Origin: Vannielia sp964454145
GTDB lineage: Bacteria > Pseudomonadota > Alphaproteobacteria > Rhodobacterales > Rhodobacteraceae
NCBI GenBank assembly: GCA_964454145.1
Contig: CAYVQK010000001.1
Coordinates: 17,091-81,090 of the forward strand
DNA: 64,000 nt
Direction: 5' to 3'
The notes beneath the pieces were generated by a model. That model was not told the origin of the DNA. It worked only from the letters and a program-made list of their open reading frames with translations, and did no database searches. Position 1 is the first letter of the stretch, and every line of letters begins with the position of its first letter. The translations under genes were made by a program, and so were the position numbers. Below are positions 46,322 through 55,400 of this stretch, piece after piece.

Positions 46322-46348
46322 AAGCGCGCGCCTAGCTGGCGCGCGCTT
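46322..46348. terminator. 11-bp hairpin between convergent receptor and AraC genes
   Basis: AAGCGCGCGCC (46322-46332) and GGCGCGCGCTT (46338-46348) pair perfectly around TAGCT. The stop codon of the leftward AraC gene falls in the stem-loop, so the hairpin uses the last AraC codons. It probably ends the TonB receptor transcript, and may serve both genes. Confidence 0.65.
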
Positions 46349-47228
46349 CGCGCCTCCAGGCAGAGGGGGTCGTGCCCTCGTAGCGGCGGAAGACACGCGT
46401 GAGATGGCCCTGGTCCGAGAAGTCATAGCGCAGCGCGATATCGGCGAGGCTCTCGTCGCCCTGCAACAGGCTTTCCTTCACCATCGAGATTCGCAGCTCC
46501 TGCTGCCACTGCAGAGGTGTCTTGCCGGTGGTCTTCTTGAAGGCATGGCAGAACCATCCCTCCGACAGGCCGACGGCCTGGCTCAGCTCGGCGTTGGTCA
46601 GCCGCCCCTTGGCCCCCGAGATAAGCTGCCGCAGGCGGCGCATCTGGTTGGGGGTCAGCCCGCCCTGGGCGGTCATCTCCGCCGTCTCCGCCTCGGGCGG
46701 GTCGATCAGCCCGGTCAAGAGGGCGATGGCGAGGCTCTCGGCAAAATGCGGCCCTCGGCTCGGGGTGGCGATCTCCTCGGCCAGCGCGGAGGCCAGAACG
46801 GCGAGGGCGCCCAGATCCTGCACCTCCACCGGCAGGCGCAGCGCGGCTTCCGCCGCCGCCTCGCCGAACATCGGCGCCAGCCGGCGGATCACCCAGCTGC
46901 GGCTCAGGTGCAGGTCGAGATGCGAAAAGTCGTGCCTCGCCTGGAACTGGGTCCACATCGGCACGCCCGCCGGCACGAAGCGCGCCCGCAACATCGGCCG
47001 CCACTGCGGCCCGGGCTCGGCGTCCTGCTCCGACAGCGTGATCCGGTGCGAGACGTCGTTGAAGAAGAGCATCAGCCGGGGATCGGGCGAGCGGTAGTAG
47101 CCCCGCGCGCCCGCCTCGCCCTGCGCCTCCCAGTGCACGGCGCACATCCCCTCGTAGGAGCGCCATCGCACCGGTGAAGTGCTCCGGATGCCATCGGTCT
47201 GGCAGATCATGGAATGCATGAAGCCCAC
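46332..47228 (-). CDS. AraC-family transcriptional regulator
   Basis: A 298-residue regulator with a C-terminal double helix-turn-helix (AELSQAVGLSEGWFCHAFKKTTGKTPLQW, then SLADIALRYDFSDQGHLTRVFRRYEGTTPSAWRR) and an unrelated N-terminal sensing domain. I start at GTG 47228 with AGAGGA upstream; ATG at 47219 is the alternative. A PchR-like siderophore-responsive activator of the adjacent receptor and importer is the natural inference. It lies downstream of the Rieske operon and could also receive read-through from it. Confidence 0.88.
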   Translation of the reverse strand: MGFMHSMICQTDGIRSTSPVRWRSYEGMCAVHWEAQGEAGARGYYRSPDPRLMLFFNDVSHRITLSEQDAEPGPQWRPMLRARFVPAGVPMWTQFQARHDFSHLDLHLSRSWVIRRLAPMFGEAAAEAALRLPVEVQDLGALAVLASALAEEIATPSRGPHFAESLAIALLTGLIDPPEAETAEMTAQGGLTPNQMRRLRQLISGAKGRLTNAELSQAVGLSEGWFCHAFKKTTGKTPLQWQQELRISMVKESLLQGDESLADIALRYDFSDQGHLTRVFRRYEGTTPSAWRREARAS

Positions 47229-47507
47229 GGCGTTTCCTCTTGTTGTCCTGAACCGGGAGTGTTGGCTGGCAGCGCCGGAGGCGGATGCGGGCGAGTGGCA
47301 GCCTGGGCAGGCGTTGCCGGACCCAAGGCTAGGACGGTCTTTCGAGGCTTGCAAGACAGGCTGCACCTGCCCTGATGCACAGGCTTCACTCCGGGTCGGG
47401 CTGAAACCGGTCAGGCACTTCCGAGCGAACCTCGTCGGGCAGTGGCGCGCCGAGCCCCCTTGGCGCGCTCTTTGCAAGGTGAGCTTCCGGCGGAGCCCTA
47501 CGGCGTC

Positions 47508-48578
47508 TCAGACCTCCACCGTCACCGAGCCGATCGGATGCGAGCAACAGGCCAGGATATATCCATCGGCGATGTCGTCCTCCGAGATCCCGCCATTGTG
47601 GACCATGTGGATTTCGCCCTCCAGCTTGCGGATCTTGCAGGTGCCGCAGACGCCGAAGGTGCAGCCCGAGGGGATGTTGAGCCCCGCGGCCCGTGTGGCG
47701 GCGAGGATCGTGTCGGTTTGGGAGCAGGTGGTGCGTTTGCCGGAGGCGGCGAAGACGATCTCAGCCTGTTCCTCCTGGTCCGGAGTGACATCATCGGGGA
47801 CCGGAAGCTCGGTGCCGACAGGGGCGGCGAAGCTCTCCTGGTGATAACGCTGCATGTCGAAGCCCAGCCCTGCCAGCGCCTCGCGCACTGCGGTCATGAA
47901 GGGCTCCGGCCCGCAGCAGAAGACCTCGCGCTCGAGGTAGTCCGGCGCCATGAGGCCCAGCATGAGCTGGTTGAACCGTCCCTGGTAGCCAGTCCAGGGG
48001 TGGTAGCGGTCGGGCGTCTCGATCACCCATTTCAGGTCGATGCCCGGCACGCGGCTCGCCATGTGCTCCAGCCGCTCGCGGAAGATGATCTCGGACGGCG
48101 CGCGGGCGCAGTTGACGAAGACCACGTCCGGCTCGGAGCCGAGGTCGAACATGTAGGTTGTCATCGACATCATCGGGGTGATGCCGGAGCCCGCCGAGAT
48201 GAAGAGATACTTCTCCGCCGGATGCTCCAGGTGGCTGAACCGCCCTGCCGGGCCGATCGCGCGAAGACGCATCCCCGGTTGCAGGGTGTCGAGCATCCAG
48301 CGGGTGGCCAAGCTCCCGTCCTGCGCCTTCGCGGTGATCGAGAGCGAGCGGGGCCGCGACGGCGAGGAGGAGATCGTCCAGGTCCGGTGCACGGCCCCAC
48401 CGGGAACCGGCACCTCCAGTGTCAGGAACTGGCCGGGTGCAAAGTCGAACAGCGCGCCCGAGGGGGCCCGAAAGGTGAAGGTGGCGCAATTCGGCATCTC
48501 GGGGATGACCGAGACGCATTCCAGCATCTCGTCATCCCGCCAGATGGCCCGGGCGCGGAGCGGGGAGAGGTCGTTCAT
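47508..48578 (-). CDS. Rieske oxygenase reductase (GbcB/hybrid FNR-ferredoxin type)
   Basis: A 356-residue reductase. Residues about 1-250 are a ferredoxin-NADP reductase module (RTWTISSSPSRP flavin motif at 65-76, AGSGITPMMSM for NAD at 129-139, FCCGPEPFM at 220-228). Residues about 270-356 are a plant-type [2Fe-2S] ferredoxin with C306, C311, C314 and C344/C345 (GCTFGVCGTCK, ILACC). This order matches the reductase of glycine betaine and related N-methyl demethylases. ATG at 48578 lies 5 bases after the oxygenase stop. It passes electrons from NAD(P)H to the oxygenase. Confidence 0.9.
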   Translation of the reverse strand: MNDLSPLRARAIWRDDEMLECVSVIPEMPNCATFTFRAPSGALFDFAPGQFLTLEVPVPGGAVHRTWTISSSPSRPRSLSITAKAQDGSLATRWMLDTLQPGMRLRAIGPAGRFSHLEHPAEKYLFISAGSGITPMMSMTTYMFDLGSEPDVVFVNCARAPSEIIFRERLEHMASRVPGIDLKWVIETPDRYHPWTGYQGRFNQLMLGLMAPDYLEREVFCCGPEPFMTAVREALAGLGFDMQRYHQESFAAPVGTELPVPDDVTPDQEEQAEIVFAASGKRTTCSQTDTILAATRAAGLNIPSGCTFGVCGTCKIRKLEGEIHMVHNGGISEDDIADGYILACCSHPIGSVTVEV

Positions 48579-48583
48579 TCGTG

Positions 48584-49813
48584 CTACTCCGCCGCCATCG
48601 CGACCGCGTCGCCGGTCCGTTCGCCCAGCACGCGGGCATACCATTCGACGAACTGGATCACGCCGCCTTCCTGCCGAGAGGAATAGGGCCCGGGCCGGTA
48701 GGCCGGGCTGTCGATGCCCTGCTGGTTGTCCTCGACCACGCGGCGGTCCTCGTCGTTGGTGGCGATCCAGACCTCGGTGAGGCGCTGGAGGTCGTAGTCC
48801 CGCCCCTCGACCGCGTCCTTGTGGACCAGCCACTTCGTCGTCACCTGGGTCTGCTTCGGCCCGACGGGCGTGACCCGGAAGACGATGGAATGATCCGGCA
48901 GGAAGTGGTTCCAGGTGGTCGGATAGTGGAACTTCAGCAGCGAGCCCGCATCGTCGAAGGGCACCCGGCCGAGCCAGCGCTGCACGGCGATCCCGCCGTC
49001 CATCGTGTAGCTCCGGGCGCCAACCTTCAGCGGCATCCGGGCGAGGCGGTACTGGCCACCCTCCTCGATCTGGAAGCGCGAGGGCACGCCCGCGGCCTCG
49101 CAGCGATCGAAATGCGCCACCAGGTGCGGCGGGGTCTCGCCGTCCTCGATGCCGGTCACGACCGGATCGTCGGGGAAGGTGCGGCAGAGGGCAGGGTGGT
49201 TGCCCCCGCAATGGTAGCACTCGCGGTTGTTTTCCCAGACGAGCTTCCAGTTGCCCTCCTCGATGATGCTGGATTCGAAGGCGACCTTGGCGTTCGAGAG
49301 GTCGTGCGGCTCGAGGTAGGGCCGGGCGAGATCGGCGAAGCTGTCGAAATCGGGCGGGCTCTCGGCGAGGCAGATGTAGACCAGGCCCGCCAGCTCGCGG
49401 CAATGCACAGGGCGGAGCCCGTGTTGCGAGGCGTCGAAATCGGCATCCATGTCGCGGGCCCAGATCAGGCGTCCGTCGAGTTCGTAGGTCCACTGGTGGT
49501 AGGGGCAGACCAGCTTGGGCGAGGTGCCCTTGGCCGCCTTGCACAGGATCGAGCCGCGGTGCCGGCAGGTGTTGTGAAAGGCCCGGATCGCCCCGTCCGT
49601 GCCGCGCACGATGACGACGCGATAGGCGCCGACCTGGTGGGTTACGTAGCTGCCGGTCTTCGGGACTTCGCAGGCGGGGATGGCAAAGAGCCATTCGCGG
49701 TAGAAGATCGCCTCGAGGTCGGCCTGGTAGACCTCCGGGTCGCCGTAGAAAGGCTGTTCCAGGGCGTGGCGCGGCCTGCGCCGGGCGAGCAGGTTCTGAA
49801 TGTGTGTCGGCAT
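48584..49813 (-). CDS. Rieske non-heme iron oxygenase alpha subunit (GbcA-like)
   Basis: A 409-residue oxygenase. The Rieske cluster is C83/H85 (CRHRG) and C103/H106 (CPYHQW). The mononuclear iron site uses H201 and H206 in NNRECYHCGGNHP, with a later acidic ligand. The closest family is the glycine/proline betaine demethylases, which remove a methyl group as formaldehyde. ATG at 49813 is preceded by GGAGG at 11 bases. The leader carries a cobalamin riboswitch (49949-50121), so the operon should be off when cobalamin is plentiful. The substrate is unknown; a betaine is a guess from the family. Confidence 0.9.
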   Translation of the reverse strand: MPTHIQNLLARRRPRHALEQPFYGDPEVYQADLEAIFYREWLFAIPACEVPKTGSYVTHQVGAYRVVIVRGTDGAIRAFHNTCRHRGSILCKAAKGTSPKLVCPYHQWTYELDGRLIWARDMDADFDASQHGLRPVHCRELAGLVYICLAESPPDFDSFADLARPYLEPHDLSNAKVAFESSIIEEGNWKLVWENNRECYHCGGNHPALCRTFPDDPVVTGIEDGETPPHLVAHFDRCEAAGVPSRFQIEEGGQYRLARMPLKVGARSYTMDGGIAVQRWLGRVPFDDAGSLLKFHYPTTWNHFLPDHSIVFRVTPVGPKQTQVTTKWLVHKDAVEGRDYDLQRLTEVWIATNDEDRRVVEDNQQGIDSPAYRPGPYSSRQEGGVIQFVEWYARVLGERTGDAVAMAAE

Positions 49814-49822
49814 GGCTTCACT

Positions 49823-49907
49823 GGCCTCCGGCCGCGCCCCGCGGCGTAACGAATTCTGAACGGATGGCACGGCACACCGCAGGCCGCGGCGGGGCGAGGA
49901 GCCGCGG
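49823..49907 (-). promoter_or_regulatory. Expression platform between riboswitch and Rieske gene
   Basis: Two hairpins lie between the aptamer and the start codon. One is CCGCGGC / GCCGCGG (49884-49890 with 49901-49907), whose 10-base loop reads TCCTCGCCCC on the transcribed strand. The other is GGCC-GGA-GGCC (49823-49833), which places the ribosome site GGAGG in a stem. Both suit a translational-control riboswitch. Inference from base pairing alone. Confidence 0.5.
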
Positions 49908-49948
49908 ACAGAAACGGCGTCCGCACCGCCACCCGCGGCTTGACGACA

Positions 49949-50121
49949 GGCAAGGCTGGTTTCCGGGCTGCGGAGGGGGCCTTGCGGCCCGGACGCGGCG
50001 CCTTCCCGGGGCTCCTCCACCCCAGTGGCTTCTGCCGCGCCCGTCGCTCCGTCACCGTTGCGGGGGCAGCGCCGGTCTTTCACCGGCTTCCCAATTCTCG
50101 GACCAGGGTCCGCACCTTGCT
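49949..50121 (-). promoter_or_regulatory. Cobalamin riboswitch (B12 element)
   Basis: Read on the minus strand, this stretch has the ordered landmarks of an AdoCbl-type aptamer: the P1 arms GCAAGG (50115-50120) and CCTTGC (49950-49955) pair exactly; next come GGGAAGCCGGTGAAA, then GCTGCCCCCGCAACGGTGAC at about 50051-50070, and the B12 box AGCCACTG (50023-50030). It ends about 136 bases before the start of the Rieske oxygenase. When cobalamin binds, genes downstream are normally shut off. No gene lies on the same strand between it and the oxygenase. Confidence 0.93.
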
Positions 50122-50133
50122 TCCTGCAAGATA

Positions 50134-51140
50134 GGTCGAGGGCGCCATCGGGTATGTGCCGATTGCGACTTGGTTCTCACGGGTTGCGACGCGGCGCGAA
50201 AACGGGATCGGGAGATGATGCGATCGGGACGTCGCTCTCATGCTGGCAGCCCGTCCCGAAGCGCTCCGATATGATGAAAGTCCTGCGCATGTGGGGCGTC
50301 TTGCGGGCTTCCGCAGGGTTACGGATGGAGATCAGCCGGCGGGCTTCACCTCGGACTGGTGCAAGCGAAACATCCTGCCATCCCACTGGGCCGAGCAACG
50401 CGTCATCGTCGCTGCGCTCTGACACCCGGAAAACTCGGCCTGCCACCGCGGAGCTGACGACCTGTGACCGGGGCTGGAATTGGCCGCCACTCCGTAGCGT
50501 TTTCCAGTCTCGACAGAAGGCGCGTTTGCGCAAGCATTTGACCTTACGCCAGTTACTGGCGCCAAACGCGTACCGTACGATTTCAGGAAAGTGCCTGGCT
50601 GCGGACACAGTCCCCGGTCATCGGGTCTGGGGCATAAATCCCTGTTTACAGGGAATTTACAGGGAGTTTGCGCTCCGGGCGGGCTTGAGGCCGTCCGTTG
50701 CAACGAATCCGAGCCTCATCGAGGCTGTCTTTCCAATGGCTTGCGAGCGAATACCCTGTTCCCGACAGAACAGGGAATTTCCACCCGGCTAGCAGGGATT
50801 GACCAGCGAAGAACAGGGATCCATTCGGTATTATCAGGCATTTATGTCGTGGCCCTGGTGCTCGTGACTACCAGATGTGGCTTTGAAGGGACATTCGTTC
50901 GTGATATGTTCTCACAGGGAACGATTCCCTCACCGGCATCGCACTCCTCCGCCGATGAGCACCCCACGTGGTGACGCCCACTCCGTCAGTACAGGGCATC
51001 CACAGCGGACCCGTCGCAAGTCCATCCCCTGTCACAAGGCGATGGCGAGAAATCGATGAACTTAGATGCGCGCTTGAGGCGTGCCCTTTCCACGTGGCCG
51101 CGGAGGACTGTCCCGGCTCATGTGACAGAGGAGGCTCAAC
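50134..51140. repeat. Gene-poor stretch with CAGGGA repeats
   Basis: No convincing gene here; the short open frames lack ribosome sites and recognisable domains. The word CAGGGA recurs at 50649-50654, 50660-50665, 50771-50776, 50793-50798, 50814-50819 and 50915-50920, several times as AACAGGGAA. The first copy sits in the palindrome TCCCTGTTTACAGGGA (50639-50654), and CCCTGTT (50754-50760) faces AACAGGG (50769-50775). The pattern suggests decayed mobile-element DNA. The start of the ParB gene follows with AGAGGAGG at 51127-51134. Confidence 0.5.
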
Positions 51141-51752
51141 ATGGCCCGACAGAATATCGAGATGATCGCCATCGGCGATCTCACCCCCTGGGCAACGAAC
51201 GCCCGGACCCATTCGAAGAAGCAGGTCCGGCAGATCGCCGACAGCATCGAGACCTTCGGCTTCACCAATCCGGTGCTGATCGACGAGCGGCGCCGGATCC
51301 TCGCCGGCCACGGCCGGGTGGAGGCCGCACGATTACTAGGGTGGTCCGAAGTGCCTTGCCTGCGTATCGAACACATGAGCGAGGCGGAGAAGCGCGCCTA
51401 CGTTCTGGCCGACAACAAGCTGGCGCTCAACGCGGGCTGGGACGAGGACCTGTTGGCGGCCGAGCTCGGCGCGCTGATGACCGAGGAGCTCGACTTCGAC
51501 ATCGGGGTGACCGGTTTCTCGATCCACAATCTTTGCGCGATTAAAGTGAAATTTAGATCAACCGAAAGAAAAAGGGATCGGAATCATTGGGATATGCGAG
51601 GGCTGAGACGGGCTGCGAATTGCTTTGGATCAATTAAGTGGCGAGCGTTGCATGCGCATTCACAACCGCAAGTTTTAAATTTAGCTGAAAACGGATTGTC
51701 TCCACTCGCTAGAATGCGACTTTTCCTTGACTTCATTGAGGCGCCGGCATGA
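51141..51752 (+). pseudogene. ParB/sulfiredoxin-domain gene, 3'-truncated
   Basis: The first 128 residues are a ParB-like nuclease domain (MARQNIEMIAIGDLTPWATNAR, then AGHGRVEAARLLGW with the GHGR motif, LADNKLALNAGWDEDLLAAEL), as found in phage- or methylase-linked ParB proteins that go on to a DNA methyltransferase. After about residue 128 (nt 51525) similarity stops, GC falls sharply and the tail is unlike the domain. The frame continues to 51752 by chance. It has a good start and ribosome site, so a truncated protein may still be made. I read it as a broken mobile gene. Confidence 0.75.
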
Positions 51753-52419
51753 TAGTTTGAACCTGGGTGCGAGAGTTTCCATTGTCTTTCTCTGGAGTAA
51801 GTCAGTGTGTGCCAAGCGCCCGTTGGGGTGGTGTAATAAAACAATATGACCTTTCAAGCAGTGCGAATTTTATTGCTTGCGGCACAGTGTCGTGAGTTCA
51901 ACCAGGGAATATAGGTGTGCGTCCATTGGGTTCTTTCTCAGTCACAGAGCTATAGGAATATGTGCTTCCGACTGAAAGTTTGGCTATTGCCCATTTAGAA
52001 CCCCTCTACTGACGGAAAACTTACGGTTTAACTAGAGCAACCACTTGAATGAATTGTGAGTGCGCCGCTTTGGTGCCGCAAGTGCGCATATCTGTTTAAC
52101 TGGTCGGGAGCATCGCTTGATGTTGAACGGCAATGGTAGCGTACGTTTGGATCGGCATGGAGCATCTGTGCCCATTGATCCCGTATTTTCTCGGTCGGAG
52201 CTGCCCGGAAATAGGTTGCGGATACGGCCAGCCGAAGCCGTTTTCGGCGAAGACATTACAATGTTTGCTTCTGTGAAGTTCAGAGAAGCGACAATCCACC
52301 TCCAGCGCAATTCCGAGAAACTGACGCGGCCAACAGATCGTCTCGCACTCTATCTCGGATCCAGAAATGATTGGTCGGTTGGACGCAACCGCACCGTGAA
52401 ACTTAAGGGGAACTGAACC
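51753..52419. other. AT-rich intergenic stretch before the repeat protein
   Basis: About 670 bases of clearly lower GC than the flanks. A 118-codon frame at 52060-52416 begins GTG without a ribosome site and has no recognisable domain; I do not treat it as a gene. The segment ends with AAGGGGAA, the ribosome site of the next gene. It probably holds the promoter and a long leader for the surface protein. Confidence 0.5.
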
Positions 52420-55400
52420 ATGAGCCTCGACAATGTGATCTACGACGATCGTGAGCAGATCTTCTGGGAGATCGAGCAGGGCCTTTTCACGGTGACGACC
52501 CACAAGGACGATTACGCCCCAGGCGACACCGCGACGATAACAGCGTGGAATGTCGAGGAAGGTGCGACTGTCGAGTTTCGGGTGCAGCACATAGACGCTG
52601 GTGAAGACGGCATTCTCGGCACGGACGATGACGTGCTCGATGCGGGTCTCGACGGCATCTACGGAACTGAAGACGACGGCAACGGCCCCTTGAACACCAC
52701 TACGGACCACGACGTCTTCTACGTGACTGATGGCGGCGAAGGTGACCTGGATGGCGAGGTCAACGGCCAGATCACAGTCGCATGGAACGTGAATCCCGAT
52801 GATTCCTTGGGCGAGATGTTCATCGTCACGGCGAGCGAGGTCGAGGCCGGGGATGACGGCGAGTTCGGGACCGCCGACGACGTCTACACGGGCGAGACCG
52901 ACGCAACGAAGTTCACGGACGATGGCGGAGATTTTTCGCTGGATTTCGTCGCCGCGGCGCCCGGATCTTATAACCACTTGACTGGCGGCGGCGCCTACGA
53001 CGACCGGACAATCGGAACGGACACAGGGGACGTCGTCGAGTCTCTTGAGGGGGGAGACTTCGCCTGTGGCGATATCGTGACCTACTTCGTTGCAATCAAC
53101 GTCGATGATGGTGCGACCGGTGTTCAAACGATCGAGATAGATCTTTCCTTCCTTGCGGATACGACCGGGCAATCGGGTGTGGCGCTCGGAGACATCGTCA
53201 GTGTCTCAATCAACTACGGCGCAATCGAAGATCTGGTGGCCGGGCAGAACACCGTCGATGATGGGATTATGGACGACGGCGGTAGTGTGGCGACGTTGAT
53301 CTACGAGAGCCTGACGGGACCGCTTTTCCAATCCGGCTCAGAACTCCTTGGCACGGTGCAAGTCACAGATCTTGAAGCCGGTGAGCAGGTGATTGTAAGG
53401 ATCGATGTCAAGCTCGAGTGTGATCCAGGCTCCAATCCTACGGGAAACCTTCAGGCAAATATTGAAAGTGCAGTCGTAACGGAAGTGGACGGCGTTGTTC
53501 TTGAGGAGCCAGATGCGATTTCCGTCGGCAATCAGAACATCCCGTTCAAACAAGTCGGCGATATCGGTACGCCGGAGCTTCTGCTTGACAAAACAGTTGA
53601 TGCTGACGGGAACGGCACTTTCAACGATGCCGAGATTGCACCCTCTGGTGAGAACCCGGCAACTGTCACGTACCAATACGAGATCACCAACATTCCGACT
53701 GGGACGAATATCGGCTCGGAAATCTACGACGTCTGGCTCTACGATGACGGTGGCACGCCGGGCGATACTTCCGATGACCTCTATGTCTATGCGGACCCGA
53801 CCAAGGGCACCGATGTCATTCCTGTCGGCACGACGTTCAGCGGGTTTACCGGCCTGACCGACCTCGATGGTGACGGCTATGACGATGATCTTGCCATTGG
53901 CGGCACTGCCACGGCCACATGGACCGTTGATTATATCCCGCCGGATTTTGGCGAAGCGAGTGATGTGATTATCAATACCGCTACGGTACATGGCGCTGAC
54001 TCTGTCATCGTCCCGGATGAAGTCACCTCGACCGACACCGCGCAGGTCACCATCCCGGCCCTGCCCACCCCGCAGTTCACGCTCGACATCGACAAGACAA
54101 CCTTCTCGAACGGTGACAGCGACGCTCCGCCGCGAGGTGACAACGTTGAAATTCTTGCGGAAAATGGAACCGACGGCAGCTACTCCGCGACTGCGGAATG
54201 GTACTATGAAGTCAGCCTGACCGGCGATTCCGTTGCCCGCGCCGATCTGTTGCTCTCGGACGATGCCGGCACCTCTGGAGATGCCACCGACGACCTTACG
54301 CCGACGTTCGTCGTCGAGAGCGGCTTCGTGGTCGGTGATGCGAACACCAACAACCTTCTCGACGAGGGTGAAGTCTGGATTGCGACGGCATCCGGTACGG
54401 CGGAGGCAGGTCTTTACGTAAATATAGGTACTGTCGATGAAACAGTCGACGGCGTGGATGAAGATCGCTCGGCAACCGATGTCTCTTCCTACACCGGCCT
54501 GGTTGCCAACATCACGCTCAGCAAGGACGTATTCCGCATCGACAATCCCGATGCGTCAGATGGCGGTTCTGTCGTGGATCAGGCAGGTGACGTGATCACC
54601 TATTCGCTGACAGTTACCAACACCGGAACGGCTGATCTGACGAATGTCACCATCAGCGATTCAATGCTCGATAGCCTCAACGGAAATGGCGTCATCGGCG
54701 ATCTCGCTGCCGGGGCCAGTGTGACGATATATGGCACGTACGAGGTGACCCAGGTTGATATCGACACCAATGGCGACGGCGACGGTGATATCGACAACAC
54801 TGCTTCGGTCAGCGGCAACGCGAGCGACGATTTCGGCAATTCGACGGTAGTGAATGCGTCGAACGACGCGGCGGTGGGCGTCGTTCAGAACCCGTTGATC
54901 AACATCGAGAAGACGGGGTCGTTCGACGCGGGCGGCGACGNNNNNNNNNNNNNNNNNNNNNNNNNNNNNNNNNNNNNNNNNNNNNNNNNNNNNNNNNNNN
55001 NNNNNNNNNNNNNNNNNNNNNNNNNNNNNNNNNNNNNNNNAGGACACCGACGAGCACACCGAAACGCTGCCGCAGAACCCGTTGATCAACATCGAGAAGA
55101 CGGGGTCGTTCGACGCGGGCGGCGACGGGTTTGCCGATCCGGGCGAGTTGATCACCTACACGTTCACGGTGACCAACGCGGGCAACGTGTCGCTGACGAA
55201 CGTGACGGTGACCGATCCGCTGCCGGGGCTGTCGGCGATCAGCTTCGTTGACGGGGACACCGACGGCGACAACGAACTCGACGTCGACGAGACCTGGACC
55301 TACACCGCGACCTACGCGGTCGACCAGGACGACATCGACGCGGGCAGTGTCTACAACCTTGCCACCGCCGACAGCGACGAGTCCGACGAGGACACCGACG

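Noticed and set aside
50639..50920. CRISPR array from the CAGGGA repeats
   Set aside because: Repeats are only 6-9 bases, irregularly spaced, with no uniform spacers or cas genes.
52060..52416. 118-codon frame in front of the surface-protein gene
   Set aside because: GTG start with no ribosome site and no recognisable domain; treated as intergenic.
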